This document shows positions 23,191 through 35,608 of a stretch of 36,204 bases of DNA, piece after piece. The notes beneath the pieces are model-generated. The model searched no databases and was not told the origin of the DNA. It saw only the letters and a program-made list of their open reading frames with translations. Numbering within the stretch: the first letter of the stretch is position 1; the number at the start of each line of letters is the position of its first letter. A program made the translations under genes and the position numbers. The DNA comes from SG8-30 sp964406445 (GTDB lineage: Bacteria; Pseudomonadota; Gammaproteobacteria; Steroidobacterales; Steroidobacteraceae). Location: positions 1-36,204 of the forward strand of contig CAYORU010000035.1 of assembly GCA_964406445.1 (NCBI GenBank), in the 5' to 3' direction.

Positions 23191-24090
23191 TCAGGACGGC
23201 TGCTCGGCTTCCCGGGCGCTGCGGCCCCAGTGCAGCTTCGAGCGAAGGATGCGGTAGTAGTCGTGGCCGTGCGGGTGCAGCAGCGTCACCGTCTCGCCCG
23301 CGGGGCCGATCACCAGACGGCCGTCGGCCTCCAGGTCGCCGAGCACGGTGCCGTCGAAGGTCACCTGGGCGCGCGAGCTGGAGCGTCCGTTCAGGCGCAC
23401 CTCGATCTCGCTGTCGCGTCGCACCACGATCGGCCGGTTGCTCAGCGTGTGCGGGGAGATCGGCGCGATCACCACCGCGTCGAGGCTCGGGTGCATGATC
23501 GGCCCGCCGCAGGACAGCGCGTAGGCGGTGGAGCCGGTCGGCGTGGCGATCACCAGCCCGTCGCCGCCGTGGCTGTTCACGAAGGCGCCGCCGATCCAGG
23601 TCGCCAGCTCGATCATCCGGCCGGTTTCGTAGCGCTGGATGACGATGTCGTTCAGCGCGTGGCAGGTCCGTGGCGGCGCGCCGCCGGCCGTGAGCCGCGC
23701 GGTGAGCAGGCTGCGCACGTCCTGCTCGTACTGGCCCGCCAGCACGGCGTCGAAGCTCGCGGTCATCTCGGCGGGCGAGACGTCGGCGAGGAAGCCGAGC
23801 CGGCCCCGGTTGATGCCGAGCAGGGGCACCGGCCGGCCGATGACCAGCTGCGCCGCATAGAGCATGGTGCCGTCGCCGCCGACGGCGACCAGCAGGTCGA
23901 GCGCGTCGGCGAACCCGGCGTCGGCGACCCGGCGCACGCCGTCCGGCAGGGGCCCGGGACCGGAGCGCTCGTGCACCACCACGTCGAGGCCGCGCGCGAG
24001 GATCGCGCGCGCGAACGCGTCCACCGAGTCGGCCACGCGGGCGTCCTCGAATCTTCCGACCAGGCCAATGCGCTTGAAACGGCTGCTCAT
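23191..24090 (-). CDS. nadK: NAD kinase
   Basis: 299 residues from ATG 24090, with AGGAG about 10 bases upstream. The NAD kinase signature GGDGT is present in LLVAVGGDGTMLYAAQ, along with GINRGRLGFLAD, ALNDIVIQR and the conserved TPTGSTAYALSCGGPIMHP block that binds NAD, then ISPHTLSNRPIV. It phosphorylates NAD+ to NADP+ using ATP. First gene of the nadK-recN pair; divergent from hrcA across 186 bases. A small REP-like hairpin lies 21 bases before the start codon. Confidence 0.97.
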   Translation of the reverse strand: MSSRFKRIGLVGRFEDARVADSVDAFARAILARGLDVVVHERSGPGPLPDGVRRVADAGFADALDLLVAVGGDGTMLYAAQLVIGRPVPLLGINRGRLGFLADVSPAEMTASFDAVLAGQYEQDVRSLLTARLTAGGAPPRTCHALNDIVIQRYETGRMIELATWIGGAFVNSHGGDGLVIATPTGSTAYALSCGGPIMHPSLDAVVIAPISPHTLSNRPIVVRRDSEIEVRLNGRSSSRAQVTFDGTVLGDLEADGRLVIGPAGETVTLLHPHGHDYYRILRSKLHWGRSAREAEQPS

Positions 24091-24110
24091 GACGCAGCGC
24101 TCCTTGTAGC

Positions 24111-24125
24111 ACGGGCTTCGCCCGT
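24111..24125. repeat. Short GC hairpin in the nadK leader, REP-like
   Basis: ACGGGC-TTC-GCCCGT is a perfect 6-bp stem with a 3-base loop, inside TGTAGCACGGGCTTCGCCCG, a pattern reminiscent of the TGTAG..CGGGCTTC REP sequences of gammaproteobacteria. It lies 21 bases upstream of nadK. Confidence 0.4.
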
Positions 24126-24197
24126 CGCGGGAGAGCGGCGCACGTTGCCGCCGGAAAACGCTGCGAAGGCGGCGCGCCAGCGCCCCGGCAGGTCGCC

Positions 24198-24224
24198 TTG
24201 ACACTCTGGAAGGGGGACTGCTAA
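24198..24224 (+). promoter_or_regulatory. CIRCE-like HrcA operator overlapping the hrcA promoter
   Basis: TTGACACTC-N9-GACTGCTAA matches the CIRCE consensus TTAGCACTC-N9-GAGTGCTAA at 15 of 18 arm positions with the exact 9-base spacing, 52 bases upstream of hrcA. The left arm also reads as a consensus sigma-70 -35 (TTGACA), with GCTAAC 16 bases on as a weak -10. HrcA bound here would block its own promoter. Confidence 0.75.
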
Positions 24225-24276
24225 CGTCGGACCGAAGGTCGCCCGGACGCACAAACTGCTTTCGAGACAAAGGTTT

Positions 24277-25344
24277 ATGCCAACTCCCGGTCCCGGGATC
24301 GAAGAGCCGCTCAACGAGCGGGCCCGGCTGCTGCTGAAGGCGCTGGTGGAGAACTACATCCGCGACGGCGAGCCGGTGGGCTCGCGGGCGCTGTCGCGCT
24401 CCTCGGGACTCAACCTCAGTTCCGCGACGGTGCGCAACGTCATGGCGGACCTCGAGGAACTGGGCTTCGTCGCCTCGCCGCACACCTCGGCCGGGCGCAT
24501 TCCGACGGACAAGGGCTATCGCTTCTTCGTCGACACCCTGCTCAAGGTCGAACCGCCGGACCTGCGCGACGTCGAGAGCCTGCAGCGCGCCCTGGAATCG
24601 GTCGCCGACGAGCCGCGCCAGCTGATGGCGGTCGCCTCGCAGCTGCTGTCGAGCATCACCCGGCTGGCCGGCGTCGTGATGGTGCCGAGGCAGGGGACCG
24701 TGGCCTTGACGCAGATCGAGTTCCTGAACCTCTCCGAGAACCGCGTGCTGGCGATCCTGGTCACCAACGACCGCGAGATCCACAACAGGGTGCTGCACCT
24801 CGACCGGCCGTACTCGCCGGAGCAGCTGCGCCGCGCCGCCAACTACCTGAACGAGCAGTTCCGCGGGCGCGCGGTGGGCGAAGTCCGCCGCCAGCTGCTC
24901 GCGCAGCTGCAGGAGACCCGCGACCAGGTCAGCTCGCTGATGTCGGACGCCATCACCATCGCCCAGCGCGTGTTCTCGCGCGAGCCCGAGCGCGAGGAGG
25001 GCGACGTGGTCATCGCCGGTGAAGTCAATCTCATGAACTTCGCCGAGCTGTCCGACGTCGACCGCCTGCGGCGGCTGTTCGAGGCCTTTGGCGAGAAGCG
25101 CGACATCCTGCACCTGCTCGACCAGAGCCTGCACGCCCAGGGCGTGCAGATCTTCATTGGCCACGAGTCGGGCTACCAGATCCTCGACGCCTGCACCGTC
25201 GTGACCGCCCCCTATACGCGCGACCGCGAGACCGTCGGGGTGCTCGGCGTCATCGGCCCCACGCGCATGGCCTACGAGCGGGTCATCCCGATCGTGGACA
25301 TCACGGCCCGCCTGCTCGGCTCGGCCTTGAATTCGCGGTCCTAG
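24277..25344 (+). CDS. hrcA: Heat-inducible repressor HrcA
   Basis: 355 residues from ATG 24277. N-terminal winged helix (LNERARLLLKALVENYIRDGEPVGSRALSRSSGLNLSSATVRNVMADLEELGFV in parts), the family signature SPHTSAGRIPTDKGYRFFVDTLL, and the GAF-like effector domain ending GVLGVIGPTRMAYERVIPIVDITARLL. HrcA represses class I heat-shock genes by binding CIRCE and depends on GroEL for activity. A CIRCE-like site lies upstream. The last codons overlap the -35 of a sigma-32-type promoter for grpE, so this operon appears to combine HrcA and sigma-32 control. Confidence 0.97.
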   Translation: MPTPGPGIEEPLNERARLLLKALVENYIRDGEPVGSRALSRSSGLNLSSATVRNVMADLEELGFVASPHTSAGRIPTDKGYRFFVDTLLKVEPPDLRDVESLQRALESVADEPRQLMAVASQLLSSITRLAGVVMVPRQGTVALTQIEFLNLSENRVLAILVTNDREIHNRVLHLDRPYSPEQLRRAANYLNEQFRGRAVGEVRRQLLAQLQETRDQVSSLMSDAITIAQRVFSREPEREEGDVVIAGEVNLMNFAELSDVDRLRRLFEAFGEKRDILHLLDQSLHAQGVQIFIGHESGYQILDACTVVTAPYTRDRETVGVLGVIGPTRMAYERVIPIVDITARLLGSALNSRS

Positions 25345-25353
25345 GCCCCATTC
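25326..25353 (+). promoter_or_regulatory. Sigma-32-type heat-shock promoter for grpE
   Basis: CTTGAAT-N13-CCCCATTC closely matches the sigma-32 consensus CTTGAAA-N13/14-CCCCATNT. The -35 is inside the last codons of hrcA and the -10 begins just after its TAG. Transcription would start about 50 bases before grpE. Confidence 0.8.
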
Positions 25354-25409
25354 GCGCTGCATCCGCGGGCCGCCACCCGGCGGCCGGCCCCTGTGCTGGA
25401 GGTCCCCCG

Positions 25410-25946
25410 ATGTCCGATCACGATCCCGCTGCGCCCGACGAGGCCGCCTCGGCGTCCGCCGCGGGCGATGCGCCGGCCGAGGATCTCGCCGCGCGGCTCG
25501 CGGCCGCGGAGGCGCGCGCCGAGCAGGCTCGCGACGCCCAGCTTCGCGCCGCCGCCGAGATGGAGAATCTGCGGCGGCGGGCCGCCCGCGAGGTCGAGGC
25601 GGCGCGGCAGTTCGGCGCCGAGCGGCTCGCCGCGGGCCTGCTGCCCGTGCTCGACAGCCTGGAACTCGGGCTCAAGGCCGCGGGCGAGGCCGACGCGGCG
25701 ACCCTCAAGGAAGGCCAGCAGGCGACGCTCAGGCTGCTGGTCAAGGCGCTCGAGTCCTCCGGAGTCACCGAGGTCGACCCCGCCGGCCTGCCGTTCGACC
25801 CCGCCCAGCACGAGGCGATCGTCGCCCAGCCCACGGCGGAGCGGGCGCCCGACACGGTGCTGGAGGTGGTCCAGAAGGGCTACGTGCTGAACGGCCGGCT
25901 GCTCAGGCCGGCGCGCGTGGTGGTGGCGCGGGCGCCCGACGCTTGA
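25410..25946 (+). CDS. grpE: Nucleotide exchange factor GrpE
   Basis: 178 residues from ATG 25410, GGAGG about 7 bases upstream. An acidic/Ala-rich N-terminus is followed by a long helix (AARLAAAEARAEQARDAQLRAAAEMENLRRRAAREVE), the central KEGQQATLRLLVKALESSGVTEVDPAGLPFDPAQHEAI region (in parts) and the beta-wing ending VLEVVQKGYVLNGRLLRPARVVVA, the GrpE signature. It releases ADP from DnaK. It lies between hrcA and dnaK and has its own sigma-32-type promoter. Its stop codon lies within the -35 of the dnaK promoter. Confidence 0.97.
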   Translation: MSDHDPAAPDEAASASAAGDAPAEDLAARLAAAEARAEQARDAQLRAAAEMENLRRRAAREVEAARQFGAERLAAGLLPVLDSLELGLKAAGEADAATLKEGQQATLRLLVKALESSGVTEVDPAGLPFDPAQHEAIVAQPTAERAPDTVLEVVQKGYVLNGRLLRPARVVVARAPDA

Positions 25947-25970
25947 AACGCGTGGCCGGCGTCCCCAAGT
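25942..25970 (+). promoter_or_regulatory. Sigma-32-type heat-shock promoter for dnaK
   Basis: CTTGAAA-N14-CCCCAAGT: the -35 is a perfect sigma-32 consensus and contains the grpE TGA; the -10 matches CCCCATNT at most positions. The start point would be roughly 40 bases before the dnaK ATG. Confidence 0.75.
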
Positions 25971-26014
25971 AGCCTCGCAGTAAAGGCATCAACCCGTCTC
26001 ACGGAGCGTCCCGC

Positions 26015-27958
<1,944 letters not shown>

Positions 27959-27984
27959 GCGTCGCAGGCAGGCACCGGGTGAGC

Positions 27985-28021
27985 GCCGCCGCCGGGGGAC
28001 CTCGGGTCGCCCGGCGGCGGC
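27985..28021 (+). terminator. GC-rich hairpin between dnaK and dnaJ
   Basis: GCCGCCGCCGGG (27985-27996) and CCCGGCGGCGGC (28010-28021) form a perfect 12-bp stem with a 13-base loop, 27 bases after the dnaK stop. The following bases have no strong T-run, so it is better seen as an mRNA-stabilising or attenuating hairpin that lowers dnaJ relative to dnaK than as a full terminator. Confidence 0.6.
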
Positions 28022-28051
28022 CTGTTCCGGAGAGAGACCACGGACCCGAGC

Positions 28052-29185
28052 ATGTCGAAGCGCGACTACTACCAAGTGCTGTCGGTGGCCCGAAACGCCG
28101 GCGAGGACGAGATCAAGAAGGCGTACCGGCGCCTGGCCATGAAGCACCACCCGGACCGCAATCCGGGCGACGCGGAGGCCGAGGAGAAGTTCAAGGAGGC
28201 CAAGGAGGCCTACGAGGTCCTGACCGACCCCAAGAAGCGCGCCGCCTACGACCAGTTCGGTCACGCGGGGCTCGACGCTGCCCGCGGCGGTGGCCCGGGT
28301 TTCAATCCTTCGGACGCGTTCGGCGACATCTTCGGCGAGGTCTTCGGCGACATCTTCGGCGGCGGCCGGCGCGGCGGGCGCGGCGGGCCGTTCCGGGGCG
28401 CCGACCTTCGCTACGAGCTGGCCCTCGACCTCGAGCAGGCGGTTTTCGGCACCACCGCCGAGATCGAGTTCCCGACGGTCGTCGAGTGCAGCGCCTGCGG
28501 CGGCAACGGCGCCGCGCCCGGTTCGACGCCCACGTCCTGCGGCACCTGCGGCGGGGCGGGGCAGGTGCGCGTCAGCCAGGGCTTCTTCACCGTCCAGCAG
28601 ACCTGCCCGCGTTGCCGGGGACGCGGCTCGATCGTCACCCAGCCCTGCAAGACCTGCGGCGGCCAGGGCCGCACGCAGGAGGCCCGCCGCCTGTCGGTGA
28701 AGGTGCCGGCGGGCGTCGACACGGGCGACCGGATCCGCCTGCCGGGCGAGGGCGAGGCCGGGCGGCAAGGGGGACCGCGCGGCGACCTGTACGTCGAGAT
28801 CGCCGTGCGCGAGCACCCGATCTTCGAACGTGAGGGTGCGCACCTGTCCTGCGAGGTGCCGATCGGGTTCGCGACGGCCGCGCTCGGCGGCAGCGTGGAC
28901 GTGCCGACGCTGGACGGCCACGTCACCCTGAAGATTCCTTCGGAGACGCAGTCGGGCCGGGTCTTCCGCTTGCGGGAGAAGGGCGTCCGGCCGGTCCGCG
29001 GCGGCCAGACCGGCGACCTGTTCTGCCGCGTCGTGGTCGAAACGCCGGTCAACCTGACGGACGAGCAGAAGGACCTGCTGCGGCAGTTCCAGGAGTCCGT
29101 GACCGGCGACGCGCCACGCCACAACCCGCGCGAGCGCAGCTGGCTCGAGGGCGTCAAGCGTTTCTTCGAGAGCATCGGGAGCTGA
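28052..29185 (+). CDS. dnaJ: Co-chaperone DnaJ (Hsp40)
   Basis: 377 residues from ATG 28052. J-domain at residues 1-70 with the HPD motif at 33-35; Gly/Phe-rich segment (FGDIFGEVFGDIFGGGRRGGRGG) at about 85-115; four zinc-finger repeats CSACGGNG, CGTCGGAG, CPRCRGRG and CKTCGGQG; then the C-terminal substrate-binding domains. Type I DnaJ, complete. It stimulates DnaK ATPase and delivers clients. No separate promoter was found; it follows dnaK behind a hairpin. Only one base separates its stop from the dapB start. Confidence 0.98.
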   Translation: MSKRDYYQVLSVARNAGEDEIKKAYRRLAMKHHPDRNPGDAEAEEKFKEAKEAYEVLTDPKKRAAYDQFGHAGLDAARGGGPGFNPSDAFGDIFGEVFGDIFGGGRRGGRGGPFRGADLRYELALDLEQAVFGTTAEIEFPTVVECSACGGNGAAPGSTPTSCGTCGGAGQVRVSQGFFTVQQTCPRCRGRGSIVTQPCKTCGGQGRTQEARRLSVKVPAGVDTGDRIRLPGEGEAGRQGGPRGDLYVEIAVREHPIFEREGAHLSCEVPIGFATAALGGSVDVPTLDGHVTLKIPSETQSGRVFRLREKGVRPVRGGQTGDLFCRVVVETPVNLTDEQKDLLRQFQESVTGDAPRHNPRERSWLEGVKRFFESIGS

Positions 29186-29186
29186 C

Positions 29187-29990
29187 ATGGCGAACGTGGC
29201 TGTCTTCGGCGTGACCGGCCGCATGGGCCGCTGCCTGGTGCGCGCCCTGCGCGAGGCGGACGACCTCACGCTGAGCGGTGCGCTGGCCTCGGCCGGCAGC
29301 TCGGCCCTCGGCCACGACGCCGGCGACGTCACCGAGGCGGGGCCGATGGGCGTGGCGGTCACCGCCGACCGCGGCCGCGCGCTCGAGGGCGCCGACGTGC
29401 TGGTCGACTTCACGCTGCCGGACGCCACGGTCGCCAACCTCGAGGCGGCCGCGGCCCGCGGCATCGCGGTGGTCCTCGGGACGACCGGCCTCGGCGACGG
29501 GCAGCAGGAGGCGGTGCGCGCGGCGTCCCGCGCGCTGCCGGTGCTGATGGCGCCGAACATGAGCCTCGGGGTGAACCTGATGTTCAGCCTCGTCGCCCGG
29601 GCCGCGGCCGCCCTCGACGACGCCTACGACATCGAGATCCTCGAGGCGCACCACCGCAACAAGGTGGACGCGCCCTCCGGCACGGCGCTGCGGCTCGGCG
29701 AGATCGCGGCCGGCGCCCGCGGCGTCACGCTCGCCGACGCCGCCATTCCGGCGCGCTCGGGCAACACCGGCGTCCGCGGCCGCGGCGGGATAGGCTTCGC
29801 GGTGCTGCGCGGCGGCGACATCGTCGGCGAACACCGGGCGTTGTTCGCCGCTGCTGGCGAGACCTTCGAGATCGCCCATCGGGCCACCGACCGGATGACT
29901 TTCGCGTACGGGGCGCTCGCGGCGGCGCGCTGGATCGTCGGCCGGCCGCCGGGTCTCTACGGCATGGCCGACGTGCTCGGCCTGGAGTAA
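29187..29990 (+). CDS. dapB: 4-hydroxy-tetrahydrodipicolinate reductase DapB
   Basis: 267 residues from ATG 29187, one base after the dnaJ TGA, so probably translationally coupled to it. N-terminal NAD(P)-binding VFGVTGRMGR, then VLVDFTLPDA, VLGTTGL, APNMSLGVNLMF, and the catalytic EAHHRNKVDAPSGTALRLGE, with His-His and Lys in the active site. It reduces the dapA product with NAD(P)H in lysine and meso-diaminopimelate synthesis. Placement between dnaJ and carA is the conserved order in Pseudomonas and relatives. Confidence 0.97.
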   Translation: MANVAVFGVTGRMGRCLVRALREADDLTLSGALASAGSSALGHDAGDVTEAGPMGVAVTADRGRALEGADVLVDFTLPDATVANLEAAAARGIAVVLGTTGLGDGQQEAVRAASRALPVLMAPNMSLGVNLMFSLVARAAAALDDAYDIEILEAHHRNKVDAPSGTALRLGEIAAGARGVTLADAAIPARSGNTGVRGRGGIGFAVLRGGDIVGEHRALFAAAGETFEIAHRATDRMTFAYGALAAARWIVGRPPGLYGMADVLGLE

Positions 29991-30021
29991 CGCTCGGGCG
30001 CGAAATGCCCCCTGATGCGGG

Positions 30022-30051
30022 TGGACGGCCCGCGCCACGGTCGCGTAGAAT
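30022..30051 (+). promoter_or_regulatory. Candidate sigma-70 promoter for carAB
   Basis: TGGACG (30022-30027, 4 of 6 to TTGACA), an 18-base spacer and TAGAAT (30046-30051, 5 of 6 to TATAAT). It would give a leader of about 125 bases before the carA GTG. Confidence 0.45.
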
Positions 30052-30092
30052 TCCGGCTCGGGTCGGATCCCCAGATGGCGGGTTGAACAGAG

Positions 30093-30123
30093 GCGGGCGG
30101 AGTCTGCGAATGGCTCCTCCCGC
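30093..30123 (+). terminator. Hairpin in the carA leader, possible attenuator
   Basis: GCGGGCGGAG (30093-30102) and CTCCTCCCGC (30114-30123) pair at 9 of 10 positions around an 11-base loop, followed by TTTGTGT. It lies downstream of the candidate carA promoter, so it may be an attenuator of carAB or a terminator of the dapB transcript. The left arm holds the ribosome-binding site and the loop the ATG of the short upstream ORF. Confidence 0.5.
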
Positions 30124-30184
30124 TTTGTGTATGCGGCCTGCGCGACGCACGGGCGGCGCGCCACCTGCACGGGAGGCAGCGTAG
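30110..30184 (+). CDS. Candidate 24-codon leader peptide upstream of carA
   Basis: ATG 30110 has GGAG seven bases upstream (30099-30102) and reads 24 codons to a TAG whose last base is the first base of the carA GTG start (TAGTG). The product begins MAPPALCMRPARR and contains four Arg residues and two APP motifs. Because carAB supplies carbamoyl phosphate for arginine and pyrimidines, an arginine-sensing or coupling role is conceivable. In GC-rich DNA, Arg, Ala and Pro codons are common by chance, so the case rests on the RBS, the hairpin overlap and the stop/start overlap. Confidence 0.35.
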   Translation: MAPPALCMRPARRTGGAPPAREAA

Positions 30185-31359
30185 TGAACCGTATTCCCGC
30201 AGTGCTGGCCCTCGAGGACGGAACCCTGTTCCGTGGAAGGTCGGTCGGGGCGCGCGGGAACAGCGCGGGCGAGGTCGTCTTCAACACCGCGATGACCGGC
30301 TACCAGGAGATCCTGACGGATCCCTCCTACGCCCGGCAGATCGTCACCCTGACCTACCCACACATCGGCAACACCGGCGCCACGCCCGAGGACCTGGAGG
30401 CGGGCCAGGGCTACGCGGCGGGATTGGTCATCCGCGACATGCCGCTGCTGCACTCGAACTGGCGCGCGGCCGAGTCGCTTCCCGAATTCCTCGAGCGCGC
30501 GCGAATCGTCGCGATCGCCGACATCGACACCCGCCGCCTGACCCGGATCCTTCGCGAGAAGGGCGCGCTCGCCGGCTGCATCATGACCGGCGAGGACGTC
30601 GACGAGGCCGCCGCGGTGCACGCCGCGAAGCGCTTTCCGGGCCTGAAGGGCATGGACCTCGCCCGGGTGGTGACCGTGCAGCGGCCCTACCAGTGGTCCG
30701 AGGGCAGCCTGTGGCGGCGCGAGACGCGGCCGCCGCGCCCGGCGGCCCGGCTCAACGTCGTCGCCTACGACTTCGGCATCAAGCGCAACATCCTGCGCCT
30801 GCTCTCAGACCATGGCTGCCGGATCACGGTCGTGCCGGCGCGCACCCCGGCGGAGGAAGTGCTCGCGATGTCGCCCGACGGCATCTTCCTCTCGAACGGC
30901 CCGGGCGACCCGGAGCCCTGCGACTACGCGATCACTGCGATCCGCAGGTTCCTCGAGACCGACATCCCGGTCTTCGGGATCTGCCTCGGCCACCAGTTGC
31001 TCGGCCTCGCGAGCGGCGCTCGGACCGTCAAGATGAAGTTCGGCCACCACGGCGCGAACCACCCGGTGCAGGATCTCGCGACCGGCCGCGTCTACATCAC
31101 CAGCCAGAACCACGGCTTCGCGGTCGACGAGTCCACCTTGCCGCCGACGCTCAAGGCGACGCACCGCTCGCTGTTCGACGGCTCGCTGCAGGGCGTCGCC
31201 CGGACCGACCGGCCCGCGTTCAGCTTCCAGGGCCATCCCGAGGCGAGCCCCGGCCCGCACGACCTGCGGCCGCTGTTCGAGAACTTCGTGCGACTGATGG
31301 TGCGGCGGCTGCAGGCGCTGCTACAGGCGCGCAGCCAGCAGCGCAGCGCCGAGAGCTGA
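30184..31359 (+). CDS. carA: Carbamoyl-phosphate synthase small (glutaminase) subunit
   Basis: 391 residues from GTG 30184 (NRIPAVLALEDGTLFRGRSVG), with GGGAGG 7 bases upstream; extension to 30127 is unsupported. The N-terminal CarA domain has NTAMTGYQEILTDPSYARQIV; the class I glutamine amidotransferase domain has the nucleophile Cys in FGICLGHQLLGLA, and the His/Glu pair in FQGHPEASPGPHD. It hydrolyses glutamine and channels ammonia to CarB. It is followed by carB after 14 bases. The leader contains a hairpin and a candidate leader peptide. Confidence 0.97.
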   Translation: MNRIPAVLALEDGTLFRGRSVGARGNSAGEVVFNTAMTGYQEILTDPSYARQIVTLTYPHIGNTGATPEDLEAGQGYAAGLVIRDMPLLHSNWRAAESLPEFLERARIVAIADIDTRRLTRILREKGALAGCIMTGEDVDEAAAVHAAKRFPGLKGMDLARVVTVQRPYQWSEGSLWRRETRPPRPAARLNVVAYDFGIKRNILRLLSDHGCRITVVPARTPAEEVLAMSPDGIFLSNGPGDPEPCDYAITAIRRFLETDIPVFGICLGHQLLGLASGARTVKMKFGHHGANHPVQDLATGRVYITSQNHGFAVDESTLPPTLKATHRSLFDGSLQGVARTDRPAFSFQGHPEASPGPHDLRPLFENFVRLMVRRLQALLQARSQQRSAES

Positions 31360-31373
31360 GGATTCCGCCGAAG

Positions 31374-34594
<3,221 letters not shown>

Positions 34595-34598
<4 letters not shown>

Positions 34599-35068
34599 CA
34601 AGGACGCCCATCACCCTGCGCGGCGCGGAGAAGCTGCGGGCGGAGCTCAAGCGCCTCAAGAGCGAAGACCGGCCGAACGTGATCAGGGCGATCGCCGAGG
34701 CGCGCGCGCACGGAGACCTGTCGGAGAACGCCGAGTACGCGGCCGCCCGCGAGCAGCAGGGCTTCATCGAGGGTCGCATCAAGGAGATCGAGTGGCGGCT
34801 CGGGCATGCCCAGGTCATCGACACCGCTTCCCTGCCCGCGAACGGCAAGGTCGTCTTCGGCGCCACCGTGGTCCTCGAGGACGAGTCCGGCGGCAGCGTG
34901 ACCTACCAGATCGTCGGCGACGACGAGGCCGACATCCGTCAGGGCCTGATCTCCGTCAATTCGCCGATCGCAAGGGCGCTGGTCGGCAAGCAGGCCGGCG
35001 ACGAAGTCGAGGTGGCGGCCCCGGGCGGGGCCAAGGTCTACGCGGTGGTCGAAGTCCGCTACGTCTGA
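34595..35068 (+). CDS. greA: Transcription elongation factor GreA
   Basis: 157 residues from ATG 34595, overlapping the carB stop by 4 bases. The N-terminal coiled-coil contains RAELKRLKSEDRPNVIRAIAEARAHGDLSENAEYAAAREQQGFIEGRI (in parts), with the acidic tip D-L-S-E-N-A-E that reaches the RNA polymerase active site; the C-terminal FKBP-like domain ends in AVVEVRYV. GreA stimulates cleavage of backtracked RNA so stalled RNA polymerase can resume. The carB-greA linkage is standard in this group. Confidence 0.98.
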
Positions 35069-35080
35069 CCCGGTCCGGAG

Positions 35081-35380
35081 CTACGCGTCGGGCAGAAGAA
35101 TCCTCGCCAGTTCCTTGTTTTTTCTGTAGAAAAGACCGGTGTTCCCGATCTGGAACGCGAGTTCCGAGTGGGTTGCTTCGGCCAGCCTCGAAAGGATCTC
35201 GTCGCGCAGCCTGCGGTCGCCGGTGCGGGCACGGACCTTCACGAGTTCGTGGGCGGACAGGGCGCCGTCGAGCTCGGCGGCGACCGCGTCCGTGAAGCCC
35301 TGCTGGCCGACGAGCACGACGGGCTCGAGCGCGTGGCCGAGGCGGCGCAGGTGCTTCTTCTGGTTCTGGGTCAGCGGCAT
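35081..35380 (-). CDS. yhbY: Ribosome-associated RNA-binding protein YhbY (CRM domain)
   Basis: 99 residues from ATG 35380 (MPLTQNQKKHLRRLGHALEPVVLVGQQG in parts). The CRM domain motif is VVLVGQQGFTDAVAAELDGALSAHELVKVRA, with the C-terminal IGNTGLFYRKNK corresponding to the family's GxxxxLYR end. It binds pre-50S ribosomal particles. A longer ORF to 35608 is rejected. Convergent with greA (12 bases apart) and divergent from ftsH; in most gammaproteobacteria it is divergent from rlmE, which is absent here. Confidence 0.95.
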   Translation of the reverse strand: MPLTQNQKKHLRRLGHALEPVVLVGQQGFTDAVAAELDGALSAHELVKVRARTGDRRLRDEILSRLAEATHSELAFQIGNTGLFYRKNKELARILLPDA

Positions 35381-35441
35381 GGGCGGATTATAGGGAACCG
35401 CGCGACGCGCGGCGCCCGCGGCCATGGGTCGCGGCGCGGAC

Positions 35442-35469
35442 CTTGTGCTTCCTGACCTCGCCCCCAATG
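35442..35469 (+). promoter_or_regulatory. Candidate sigma-32-type promoter for ftsH
   Basis: CTTGTGC-N13-CCCCAATG keeps the CTTG and CCCCA cores of the sigma-32 consensus with correct spacing, about 140 bases before ftsH. It is weaker than the grpE and dnaK promoters. ftsH is a heat-shock gene in E. coli. Confidence 0.4.
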
Positions 35470-35608
35470 TATCGACAGCGGTCAGGCGGCAAAAACCCGC
35501 GACCCGGCCGCTGGCGAGCGGACCCCGCGCGTAGTAAGGTCGAACCGGCGCTGAATCCCGGGGTCTCAATCGTGCGAAACCAGTAAGGCGCCACGCAGGA
35601 GCAAGCAT

